Assembly (NCBI GenBank): GCA_903870275.1
Contig: CAIQCK010000114.1
Location: 1-64,000 of the forward strand
DNA: 64,000 nucleotides
From: an uncultured bacterium
GTDB taxonomy: Bacteria; Verrucomicrobiota; Verrucomicrobiia; CAIQCK01
Reading direction: 5' to 3'
Of this stretch, positions 37,600 through 45,451 are shown one piece after another. Both the position numbers and the translations under genes were made by a program. A model generated the notes under the pieces. The model made no database searches and was not told where the DNA came from. It was given only the letters and a program-made list of their open reading frames with translations. How positions within the stretch are numbered: the first letter of the stretch is position 1; each line of letters begins with the position of its first letter.

Positions 37600-38268
37600 T
37601 TAGTTCACGCCGAAGCCATGGTCGGTCTTCGTGGGTTTCAACTGCTTCTGGACCTTCAACTGTTTGATCTGGTGTTCGAGACACTGGAGCAGCTTTCGCA
37701 GGCGGAGGCGCAGGTCAAGCATTTCCAAAAGCTGCTGCTTCTCGCGGAGGCTGTTCAGCAGCGTAAACGACACGAGGTCGGCCAACATCTCCGCGTCGCC
37801 CAGCGCCGCGAGCGCTTGCAGGAGCGGTTTGGGAATGGCCTTGCCCGCGGCGGCCCGGAGCGTCGCCAGCCTGCCGATCTTGGCGGCCAGCTTGCCGGTC
37901 TCGGCGTCGGGCGCGTGCGTAGTGTCGAGCGGCTCAATCGCGGCGATGGGATAAGGCATGGACGGCAGAAATTCCGTGTAGCGCACGCGGCGCAAGCCCT
38001 GGAGCAGGACGTTGGAGGTGCCGTCCGGCATCTGGAAGGACGCGCTGATGATGCCGGCGCAACCGATGTCGCAAGGATGCGGGTCCGGGTGGCCGGGCAC
38101 CGGTTCCTCGCGCATGAGCGCGACGGAGAACATCCGGTGCGTTTCCAGCGCGTCCGTCAACATCCGGCGGTAACGCGGCTCGAAAATGTGCAACGGCAGC
38201 ACGGCCTGCGGAAACAGGATTGCGTTCGGCAGGGCCATGACGGCGATTTCATCAGGCAGTTTCACCAC
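37600..38268 (-). CDS. Lon-protease N-terminal-domain (LON substrate-binding) protein
   Basis: A 222-residue protein consisting of the LON N domain: LPNAILFPQAVLPLHIFEPRYRRML is the signature start, then GCAGIISASFQMPDGTSNVLLQGLRRV. It lacks the AAA+ and Ser-Lys protease parts of Lon, so it is a stand-alone PUA-like domain protein of unknown role. The start is GTG 38268 or the adjacent GTG 38265. The C-terminus is a helical Leu/Lys/Arg-rich segment. It is tightly coupled to the LptF/G permease. Confidence 0.85.
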   Translation of the reverse strand: MVKLPDEIAVMALPNAILFPQAVLPLHIFEPRYRRMLTDALETHRMFSVALMREEPVPGHPDPHPCDIGCAGIISASFQMPDGTSNVLLQGLRRVRYTEFLPSMPYPIAAIEPLDTTHAPDAETGKLAAKIGRLATLRAAAGKAIPKPLLQALAALGDAEMLADLVSFTLLNSLREKQQLLEMLDLRLRLRKLLQCLEHQIKQLKVQKQLKPTKTDHGFGVN

Positions 38269-38355
38269 AAGTCAGGATAACGCCTCCGGCGTCGCGCGCA
38301 AGCTTTGGGTTGGGGGAAATCGTGATTGGTGACTGGTAATCGGTAATTCGTGATT

Positions 38356-38477
38356 CGTAATTGGAAATTGGTAAATTGTGGTTCGTGCCGGAAGACCGGT
38401 TTTGCTACTTGGCGCTCCATTACATCACCAGAGACCCGTCATCACTACCGATCCCCAATCACCAATTTCCAATTACG
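38356..38477. repeat. Inverted repeat after gcvPB
   Basis: cgtaattggaaattggt (38356-38372) is exactly complementary to 38461-38477; the spacer is 88 nt of related low-complexity sequence. The right arm ends 2 bp from the gcvPB stop, so the gcv mRNA 3' end can fold here. Confidence 0.65.
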
Positions 38478-38479
38478 GG

Positions 38480-39994
38480 TCACGCATCACGCTTCACAAA
38501 ATTCACATCCAGCTCCCGCGCCGCCTTCACCTCGTCCACGCGCGTCACGGGCATCGTGAACGGCGCGTTGTGCAGCGTCTCGGCGTTGCGGGTGATTTCC
38601 TCCGCGATCTGGCGCATCGCGGCGATAAAACGGTCGAGCGTCTCGCGGCTCTCGGTTTCCGTCGGCTCGATCATCAGCGCCTCCGGCACCGTCATCGGGA
38701 AATAGATCGTCGGCGCGTGGAACCCAAAATCCAGCAGCCGCTTGGCGATGTCGCGCGCGCTGGAGCCTTGCTTCTTCTGGAGTCGGGCGGAAAAGACGAT
38801 CTCGTGCATGCACGCCTGCGGAAACGGATCGTCGTAAAGGTCCTTCAGCTTCGCCTTGATGTAGTTGGCGTTGATGATCGCCACCTCCGACACGCGGCGC
38901 ATGCCTTCGTCGCCGTGCGCGAGGATGTAGGTGAGCGCGCGGATCAGCACGCCCGTGCTGCCGTAGAACGAGCGCATCTTGCCGATTGTCTGCGGACGAT
39001 CGTAGTCCCAGGCGAGTCGTGGAGCGTGGAGCGTGAAGCGTGAAGCGTCGGCGTTCTTGCGCTCAATGCTCAACGCTTCACGCTCAACGATCTTCAATCG
39101 CGGCACCGGCAGAAACGGTTCCAGCGCCTTCTTCACGCCGACCGGGCCTGCGCCGGGGCCGCCGCCGCCGTGCGGCGTGCTGAACGTCTTGTGAACGTTG
39201 AGGTGAACAACATCGAAGCCCATGTCACCGGGCCGCGCCAAGCCGACGAGCGCGTTGAGGTTGGCGCCGTCGTAGTAAAGCAACGCGCCGGCCTTGTGCG
39301 CCATCGCGGCAATTTCCAGAATGTTCGTCTCGAACACGCCGTGCGTGCTCGGATTGGTGAGCATGACGGCGGCAACCTCGTCGTCGAGCACGGCGCGGAA
39401 CTTCTCGAGGTCCACCTCGCCCCGGTTGTTCGACGGCACGGTCACGACGTGGTAGCCGGCGAGATGCGCCGACGACGGGTTGGTGCCGTGCGCGGAATCG
39501 GGAACGATTACCTTGCGACGCGGATTGCCGCGGGCAGTGTGGTAGGCGCGGATCAGCAACAGGCCGGTCAGCTCGCCGTGCGCGCCGGCAGCCGGCTGGA
39601 GCGTGAACGCGTCCATGCCGGTGATCGCGCAGAGCGTTTGCTCCAACAGTTCGAACGCGGCGAGCGCCCCCTGCGTCGTGGACGCCGGCTGATACGGATG
39701 GATGTTGGCGAAACCCGGCAACGACGCGATGCGGTCGTTGATCTTCGGGTTGTATTTCATCGTGCACGAGCCGAGCGGATAAAAATGCGTGTCCACGCTG
39801 AAGTTGATCTGGCTCAGGCGCGTAACGTGCCGGACGACATCAATCTCGCTGACTTCGGGCAGATCCGCGTCGTGCTGGCGCAGGCAGTCCTGCGGCACCA
39901 GTTCCGTCAACGGTTTTGCGGGCGCGTCGAACGCCGGCAACGAGCAGGCGCGCCGGCCGGGCGACGAGAGATCAAAAATGAGCGATTCTCTCAT
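38480..39994 (-). CDS. gcvPB: Glycine dehydrogenase (decarboxylating) subunit 2, P-protein
   Basis: A 504-residue C-terminal half of the split glycine cleavage P-protein. The PLP-binding Lys is near residue 268 in NVHKTFSTPHGGGGPGAGP. FYPLGSCTMKYNPKIND and PDSAHGTNPSSAHLAG are family landmarks. With GcvPA it decarboxylates glycine and transfers aminomethyl to GcvH lipoate. ATG 39994 overlaps the gcvPA stop (TGATG). Residues about 304-325 (EREALSIERKNADASRFTLHA) are an unusual insertion encoded by a palindromic repeat. Confidence 0.95.
   Translation of the reverse strand: MRESLIFDLSSPGRRACSLPAFDAPAKPLTELVPQDCLRQHDADLPEVSEIDVVRHVTRLSQINFSVDTHFYPLGSCTMKYNPKINDRIASLPGFANIHPYQPASTTQGALAAFELLEQTLCAITGMDAFTLQPAAGAHGELTGLLLIRAYHTARGNPRRKVIVPDSAHGTNPSSAHLAGYHVVTVPSNNRGEVDLEKFRAVLDDEVAAVMLTNPSTHGVFETNILEIAAMAHKAGALLYYDGANLNALVGLARPGDMGFDVVHLNVHKTFSTPHGGGGPGAGPVGVKKALEPFLPVPRLKIVEREALSIERKNADASRFTLHAPRLAWDYDRPQTIGKMRSFYGSTGVLIRALTYILAHGDEGMRRVSEVAIINANYIKAKLKDLYDDPFPQACMHEIVFSARLQKKQGSSARDIAKRLLDFGFHAPTIYFPMTVPEALMIEPTETESRETLDRFIAAMRQIAEEITRNAETLHNAPFTMPVTRVDEVKAARELDVNFVKRDA
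39021..39085. repeat. Palindromic low-complexity repeat inside gcvPB
   Basis: gagcgtgaagcgt at 39029-39041 is exactly complementary to 39073-39085, spacer 31 nt. It is flanked by further gtggagcg/gaagcg repeats. It resembles intergenic repeats, yet it lies in frame inside a catalytic gene. Confidence 0.7.
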
Positions 39995-41355
39995 CACGGC
40001 TGAACCTCCCCGCTGGCCGCGCGGCCAAGCGCTTCGGCGAGTCGCTCAATGTCGGCGGTGGATTTTGTTTCCGTGACACACACGAGCAGGTCGCGCTCCA
40101 TGCCGGCGCAGAACCGGCCGAGCGGCAGGCCGGCGAGAATGCCATCGCGCTCCAGCCGGTCGCAAATCGTTTGTGCCGGGGCGGGACAGGTAACGACGAA
40201 CTCGTTGAAGAACGGCGCGCGCGGAAACTTCAGCGCAAAGCCGGGCACGCGACTGATCGCCTCGGCGGCCTGATGGCTGCGGCGCAGGTTCAACTCCGCC
40301 ATCTCGCGCATTCCGCGCTTACCGAGCAGCATCAGGAAGATGGCGGCCCGCAGTGCCATCAACGATTGATTGGAGCAGATGTTCGACGCGGCCTTCTCAC
40401 GGCGGATGTGTTGCTCGCGCGCCTGCAACGTCAGGCAGAACGCCTCGCGGCCTTCCGTATCCACACTGCGGCCGACGATGCGGCCGGAAATTTTATGGAC
40501 CAATTGCCGGGTGCTGGTCAGAAAACCGAGATACGGCCCGCCGTAGCTGACCGGGATGCCGAGCGGCTGGCCTTCGCCAACGGCAAAGTCGGCGCCGTAT
40601 TCGCCGGGCGGCCGGAGCGTGCCGAGCGAGAGCGGGTTGACGACGGCGACGAACCACGCGCCCTTCGGTTTGATCAACTCGCCGGCGCGCTGCATCGGCT
40701 CGATGCAGCCGAAAAAGTTCGGCGACTGGAGCAGCACGGCGGCCGTGTTCTCGTTCACCGCGGCAGCGAGCGCGTCGAGGTCGGTGACACCGTCGCGCAC
40801 CGGCAGTTCCACGATTTCCGTGCCCATGCCGGCGGTGTAGGTTTTGAGAACCTGCCGATACTCGGGATGCAAGGCGCCGGAGACGACGATGCGGCTGCGT
40901 TTCGAGTGCGCGTTCAACGCGAGATAGGCGCTCTCACCGACGGCCGAGCCGCCGTCATAGAGCGAGGCGTTGGAAATATCCATGCCGGTGAGCCGGCAAA
41001 TGAGCGACTGGTATTCGTAGAGCAGTTGCAGCGTGCCCTGGCTCGCCTCGGCTTGGTAGGGCGTGTAAGCAGTGTAAAGCTCGCCGCGCGAGACGAGGTG
41101 ATCTATCGCGCTGGGGATGAAGTGCTCGTAAGCGCCGGCGCCGAGGAACGACGTGAGCGCGTCGAGCGGCTGGTTGCGCGCCGCCATCGCGCCGAGTTCG
41201 CGCTGCAGTTCCGGCTCGGACATGGCCGACGGCAGTTCCATCTTGAACTTGCGCAACGACGCGGGAACCGCCGCGACCAGTTCATCGAAACCCGCAACGC
41301 CGATCTCGCGCAGCATTGCGCTCAAATCGGCATCGGTGTTGGGAATGTAATCCAT
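39994..41355 (-). CDS. gcvPA: Glycine dehydrogenase (decarboxylating) subunit 1
   Basis: A 453-residue N-terminal half of the two-subunit P-protein: MDYIPNTDADLSAMLREIGV start, SFLGAGAYEHFIPSAIDHL, PYQAEASQGTLQLLYEYQS and LTGMDISNASLYDGGSAVGE. It is PLP-fold but lacks the Schiff-base Lys, which resides in GcvPB. The ~450-residue length is standard for the split form. It overlaps gcvPB by one base and follows gcvH after 87 bp. Confidence 0.96.
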   Translation of the reverse strand: MDYIPNTDADLSAMLREIGVAGFDELVAAVPASLRKFKMELPSAMSEPELQRELGAMAARNQPLDALTSFLGAGAYEHFIPSAIDHLVSRGELYTAYTPYQAEASQGTLQLLYEYQSLICRLTGMDISNASLYDGGSAVGESAYLALNAHSKRSRIVVSGALHPEYRQVLKTYTAGMGTEIVELPVRDGVTDLDALAAAVNENTAAVLLQSPNFFGCIEPMQRAGELIKPKGAWFVAVVNPLSLGTLRPPGEYGADFAVGEGQPLGIPVSYGGPYLGFLTSTRQLVHKISGRIVGRSVDTEGREAFCLTLQAREQHIRREKAASNICSNQSLMALRAAIFLMLLGKRGMREMAELNLRRSHQAAEAISRVPGFALKFPRAPFFNEFVVTCPAPAQTICDRLERDGILAGLPLGRFCAGMERDLLVCVTETKSTADIERLAEALGRAASGEVQP

Positions 41356-41442
41356 GGAAATGCGGAACTCGGAATGGATGGCGGAATGAATATTCGTGCG
41401 AAGTGCGTCAGTTTATACCGCACTCCTCACTCCGCCTTCGAT

Positions 41443-41865
41443 TCACTTTTCCTCTTCCTCGTCCTCGTCCTGGCTTTCCTTCTCGCTGAGGATTTCCTCG
41501 TAGTCGCTGTCGCTGAGCAGTTCATCGAGCTCCACCGGGTCGGCGAGCTTGATCTTGAAAAGCCAGCCTTTGCCGAAGGCGTCTTCGTTGACAATGGCGG
41601 GGTCGTCGAGTACGGCCTGATTGACCTCGGTGACCTTGCCGGAGAGCGGCGCGTAAATGTCGCTGGCGGCTTTCACCGACTCGACGACGGCGCACTCCGT
41701 GCCGGCTTCGATCTCGTCGCCGACCTTCGGCAGGTCGAGATAAACGATGTCGGTGAGTTCCTCCTGGGCAAAATCCGTGAGTCCGATGGTGGCGGTTTCG
41801 TTGTTCTTGCCCAACTTCACCCACTCGTGGCTCTCCGTGTATTTCAAATCGCTTGGCACGTTCAT
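41443..41865 (-). CDS. gcvH: Glycine cleavage system H protein, acidic C-terminal tail
   Basis: A 140-residue lipoyl carrier. KYTESHEWVKLG starts the domain and the lipoylated Lys is in ESVKAASDIYAPLSG. It shuttles the aminomethyl group between the P, T and L proteins. The conserved domain ends near LLSDSDYEEIL. After it come about 13 mostly acidic residues (ESQDEDEEEEK) that are not usual in the family, where 125-130 residues is standard. It starts 5 bp after gcvT. Confidence 0.96.
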   Translation of the reverse strand: MNVPSDLKYTESHEWVKLGKNNETATIGLTDFAQEELTDIVYLDLPKVGDEIEAGTECAVVESVKAASDIYAPLSGKVTEVNQAVLDDPAIVNEDAFGKGWLFKIKLADPVELDELLSDSDYEEILSEKESQDEDEEEEK

Positions 41866-41870
41866 GATAT

Positions 41871-42983
41871 TTATCCGTTCTTACGAAAAATCGGTTTCGT
41901 CACAATCCCAGCCGGGAATCGCTTGCTGCGAATCTCGACTTCCAAACTCTCTCCGCTTGCCGCGCAGGCCGGCGGCACGTATCCCATGCCGATGCCCACA
42001 CCCAGCGACGGCGACTGCGTGCCGCTGGTCACTTCGCCGACGGCCTGTCCGCCGACCCACAGCGGGTAATGCGGCCGTGGCGGCGCGCTCCTGCCGTTCA
42101 TCCGAAATGCAACGAGCGTTTTGCTCGTGCCAGAAAGTGTCTGGCGTTGCAAGTGTTCTTTTCCGACGAACGCTTTTTTGCCGAGCGCGACGAACTTCGC
42201 CAGTCCCGCCTCGACCGCCGAGGTCTCCTCATCCAGCTCGTGACCGTAAAGCGGATAGCACATCTCCGTCCGCAACGTATCGCGCGCGCCGAGGCCGCAC
42301 GGCTTCACGCCTTGCTTCAGCAGCAAATCCCACACCGCCGCCGTCGTTTCCGCCGGGATGACCAGCTCGAAGCCGTCCTCACCGGTGTAACCGGTCCGCG
42401 CCACGAGCACGTTCTCACCCGCGAGCGATTTCCACGCGATGCGGTTCCGTTTCACCTCCGCCGACACTCCCGGCAGCAACGCCTCCATCACCGCCACGCT
42501 GCGCGGGCCTTGCACCGCGATCGCGCCCGTGTAGTCGGAACAGTTCTCGATCTGAAGATCGGCGGCGGGGAAGCTCAGGCCCGCGGCAACGGCGTTGATG
42601 TGCGGCACGTCCGCCTCGATCCGCGACGCGTTGATGATGAGCAGATACTCTTCTTCGCCGATGCGATACGCGTAAAGGTCGTCCACCGTGCCGCCGCGCT
42701 CGTTGCACATCAGGTTGTATTGGCCCTGGCCGACGCCGAGTTTGGCGAGGTCGTTCGTGAGCAGATGATTGAGGAATGCCAGCGCCTGCGGGCCGCTCAC
42801 GCGCACCTCGCCCATGTGCGAGATGTCGAACATGCCGCAGTCCGTGCGGACCGCGTTGTGCTCGGCGAGAATGCCGTCATACTGCACCGGCATCTCCCAG
42901 CCGCCGAACTCCACCAGCCGGGCGCCGAGCCGGCGATGGCTTTCGTAGAGCGGCGTGCGTTTCAGTTGGGCCTCGGTTGTCAT
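41871..42983 (-). CDS. gcvT: Glycine cleavage system T protein (aminomethyltransferase)
   Basis: A 370-residue protein. TPLYESHRRLGARLVEFGGWEMPVQY, then CGMFDISHMGEVRVSGP, CNERGGTVDDL and GYTGEDGFEL are the folate-binding signatures. It releases ammonia from the aminomethyl-lipoyl group and forms 5,10-methylene-THF. It is the first gene of the gcvT-gcvH-gcvPA-gcvPB operon. The length is standard. Confidence 0.97.
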   Translation of the reverse strand: MTTEAQLKRTPLYESHRRLGARLVEFGGWEMPVQYDGILAEHNAVRTDCGMFDISHMGEVRVSGPQALAFLNHLLTNDLAKLGVGQGQYNLMCNERGGTVDDLYAYRIGEEEYLLIINASRIEADVPHINAVAAGLSFPAADLQIENCSDYTGAIAVQGPRSVAVMEALLPGVSAEVKRNRIAWKSLAGENVLVARTGYTGEDGFELVIPAETTAAVWDLLLKQGVKPCGLGARDTLRTEMCYPLYGHELDEETSAVEAGLAKFVALGKKAFVGKEHLQRQTLSGTSKTLVAFRMNGRSAPPRPHYPLWVGGQAVGEVTSGTQSPSLGVGIGMGYVPPACAASGESLEVEIRSKRFPAGIVTKPIFRKNG

Positions 42984-42991
42984 CGGGCGCG

Positions 42992-43020
42992 AACCTAGAA
43001 GAAGCCTCGCCGCTTGTCAA
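42992..43020 (-). promoter_or_regulatory. Candidate promoter of the gcv operon
   Basis: Read on the minus strand, TTGACA (43020-43015) and TAGGTT (42997-42992) are separated by 17 bp. The -10 ends only 8 bases before the gcvT ATG, so the transcript would be leaderless or nearly so. I saw no glycine-riboswitch core in 42984-43156. Confidence 0.4.
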
Positions 43021-43156
43021 AGATGTTTGCGAAAAGTCCCGTTTACGCTTGCCGGCTCCGCTGCGGTGTGCGACGAATCCGCCCGTCAATTTGCAGCTCC
43101 AGCGCGCTTTTTAATGCCGTGTGGGAAAGTGCGCGAATCAGGCGTAGTATTCCTTT

Positions 43157-44365
43157 ATGAAAGAACTTCGGGTCATCCATGACTGGATCAGAAAATCCAG
43201 GCGCACGTTTCACACGATCTCCCGCGTCTCATCGTTGCCAGACCCGACGTTCATCTGCGAAGGCCGGACGATGGTCTCCTTCAGCAGCAACAACTACCTC
43301 GGCCTCGCGCATTCCCCGCGGTTGATCGCCGCCGCGCACAAGGGTCTGGACCAGTATGGCGTGGGTAACTGCGAGTCGCGCCTGCTCGGCGGCGACATGG
43401 ACATCTACCGCGACCTCGAGGCGAAGCTGGCGAAGCTCAAGGACAAGGAGACGGCACTGTTGTTCGCCACGGGGTATTTGACGAACCTCGGAATCCTCTC
43501 CAGCCTGACCAACTCCGCCACGGTGGCCCGCGTGTATGGATTGCACTCGCGCACGCGCTACCGGCACGCCTATTTCTCCGACGAGTGCAACCACGTCAGC
43601 ATCCGCGAGGGCATCCGCATGTCCGGCGCGCTCAAGGTCACTTATCGCCATTGCGACATGGACGACCTCGCCCGGAAGTTGAAGAAGAACGACGCCACCA
43701 GCAAAATCATCGTCAGCGATGCCGTGTTCAGCATGGACGGCGACATCGCGCCGCTGCCGGATCTGTTGCGGCTGGCCGACGACCATGACGCGATGGTCTA
43801 TATAGACGACGCCCACGGCACCGGCGTGCTCGGCGAAACCGGCGCGGGCACCTCGGAGATGTTCAACGTCAAAAGCCCCCGCCTCATTTCCATGGGCACA
43901 CTGAGCAAGGCCTACGGCGCCATCGGCGGTTTCATCGCCACCGAGAAATACATCGCCGACATCCTGCGGTTCACCTGCAGCGCCTACGGCTACACCTCCA
44001 CGCTCCCGCCCGACCAGGCCCTTGCGGTGTCGGAGGCAATGTCCATCGTCCAGGAAGAGCCGGAGCGCCGCCGCCGGCTCTGGGAGAACCAGCGCTATTT
44101 CGTCGCGCGCATGGAAGGTTTGGGGCTGAAACTGGTATCGAAGCAATCCTGCATCGTGCCCGTCCTGATCGGCGACGAGGCCCGCTGCGAGAAATGCGCC
44201 CGCTTGCTGGAGGATAACGGTTTCCACGTGGACTCCATCGCGTTCCCCGCCGTCAAGATCGGGACGGCGCGGTTGCGCTTCAACATGAACGCCAACCACA
44301 CCCGCGAGCAGATTGACCGCCTCCTGGACATCCTTGACCGCCAGATCAAGAACGACTGGAAGTAG
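43157..44365 (+). CDS. Alpha-oxoamine synthase family PLP enzyme (KBL/BioF/SPT-like)
   Basis: A 402-residue class II aminotransferase-fold enzyme. It has FSSNNYLGLAHSPRLI, SRLLGGDMDIYRDLEAKLA, SDAVFSMDGDIAPL, IDDAHGTGVLGETG and the PLP Lys in MGTLSKAYGAIGG. The family condenses an amino acid with an acyl-CoA (glycine C-acetyltransferase, 8-amino-7-oxononanoate synthase, serine palmitoyltransferase). The N-terminal specificity region does not settle which. Divergent placement beside the glycine cleavage operon makes 2-amino-3-ketobutyrate CoA ligase attractive but unproven. Confidence 0.85.
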   Translation: MKELRVIHDWIRKSRRTFHTISRVSSLPDPTFICEGRTMVSFSSNNYLGLAHSPRLIAAAHKGLDQYGVGNCESRLLGGDMDIYRDLEAKLAKLKDKETALLFATGYLTNLGILSSLTNSATVARVYGLHSRTRYRHAYFSDECNHVSIREGIRMSGALKVTYRHCDMDDLARKLKKNDATSKIIVSDAVFSMDGDIAPLPDLLRLADDHDAMVYIDDAHGTGVLGETGAGTSEMFNVKSPRLISMGTLSKAYGAIGGFIATEKYIADILRFTCSAYGYTSTLPPDQALAVSEAMSIVQEEPERRRRLWENQRYFVARMEGLGLKLVSKQSCIVPVLIGDEARCEKCARLLEDNGFHVDSIAFPAVKIGTARLRFNMNANHTREQIDRLLDILDRQIKNDWK

Positions 44366-44427
44366 CGAGGGATGGCGGTTTCAGAGCTACGAGTTGGGCC
44401 GGGATCGGGCAACTTGCCGCCGGTCCC

Positions 44428-45231
44428 CTACCCTCCTTCGCACGCCCAAAACAGCAACGCTATCCCGACCACGATGCGATACCACGCGAAGGCGTTGAAA
44501 GTGTGCGTCCGCACGTAGCGCAGCAGCCACTTCACAGCGATGAAGGAGACGACGGCGGAAACCGCCGTGCACCACAACAGCACGCCCCAGTCTTCCGAGG
44601 GCGCGCCCGCCAGCGGATGATGCAGCGCCTTGAAGATTTTCAGTCCGCCAGCCGCCAGCATCGTTGGAATGCCGACGAGGAAGGAGAACTCCGTCGCCGC
44701 GGGGCGGTTCATGCCCAGCGCGAGCATGGTCAGGATGGTTACGCCGGAGCGGGAAGTACCGGGAAATACGGCGGCCACCAGTTGCGCCAGGCCGACGGCC
44801 ACGGCCACTGTCCACGTGACGCTGCCCGACATCTCCCGGTCCCTGATCCACCGTTCGACGATGAGAAAAAGGATGCCGCCCACCGCCAGCGCGACGGCCA
44901 CCGGCAGCGTTTCCTCCGGCAGCTTGAAATGACGCTTTTCGAGAATCATGCCGCCCACGCCCGTGACGAAAAAGGCCAGTGCCAGTTTCAGGATGAAGTC
45001 GCGCGTGGCGGCCTCGCGCCAACGAAAGAACACCTGGTTCAGCCGTTCGGGAAACAGCGGCAGCACCGCCACCACCGCGCCGCACTGGATGACGATGTTG
45101 AACAAGTCGCTCGAGTGTTTCTTGAAGGCGTGCTCGAAGATGAGCAGATGCCCGGTGGATGAGACCGGTAGAAACTCCGTGATGCCCTCGACGATGCCTT
45201 GGAGAAATGCGAAAAGCCAGACGTTATCCAT
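44428..45231 (-). CDS. uppP: Undecaprenyl-diphosphatase UppP (BacA)
   Basis: A 267-residue polytopic membrane phosphatase with both family signatures: GIVEGITEFLPVSSTGHLLI (about 12-31) and PGTSRSGVTILTMLALGMNR. It dephosphorylates undecaprenyl diphosphate at the outer face of the inner membrane, recycling the lipid carrier for peptidoglycan. The size is standard. It follows thiS by 7 bp; the functional link to thiamine genes is not obvious and may be only transcriptional. Confidence 0.96.
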   Translation of the reverse strand: MDNVWLFAFLQGIVEGITEFLPVSSTGHLLIFEHAFKKHSSDLFNIVIQCGAVVAVLPLFPERLNQVFFRWREAATRDFILKLALAFFVTGVGGMILEKRHFKLPEETLPVAVALAVGGILFLIVERWIRDREMSGSVTWTVAVAVGLAQLVAAVFPGTSRSGVTILTMLALGMNRPAATEFSFLVGIPTMLAAGGLKIFKALHHPLAGAPSEDWGVLLWCTAVSAVVSFIAVKWLLRYVRTHTFNAFAWYRIVVGIALLFWACEGG

Positions 45232-45238
45232 GCGCGCT

Positions 45239-45451
45239 CTAGCCTCCGGCGACGATGCGGACGACCTCCAGCCGGTCGCCCTCCTTCAATTCCACGTTCG
45301 CGAACTGCTCGCGCCGCAGCGGCTCGCCGTTGTGCTCGACGATGACGATGCGCGGGTCCAAACCCTGCCGCTGGATGAAATCCGTGATGCGACACGGCAA
45401 CTCGACGGTCGCCGGCTTGCCGTTGGCGATAATATTGACGCTGTTTTTCAT
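45239..45451 (-). CDS. thiS: Thiamine biosynthesis sulfur carrier ThiS
   Basis: A 70-residue beta-grasp protein ending in the essential VAGG di-glycine tail, which is adenylated and thiocarboxylated. It donates sulfur to ThiG for thiazole formation. It opens MKNSVNIIANGKPATVELPC. Its ATG overlaps the thiH stop (ATGA), so the two are translationally coupled. No thiF is seen in the window. Confidence 0.93.
   Translation of the reverse strand: MKNSVNIIANGKPATVELPCRITDFIQRQGLDPRIVIVEHNGEPLRREQFANVELKEGDRLEVVRIVAGG

Noticed and set aside
42984..43156. Glycine riboswitch upstream of gcvT
   Set aside because: No conserved tandem-aptamer core seen on the coding strand.
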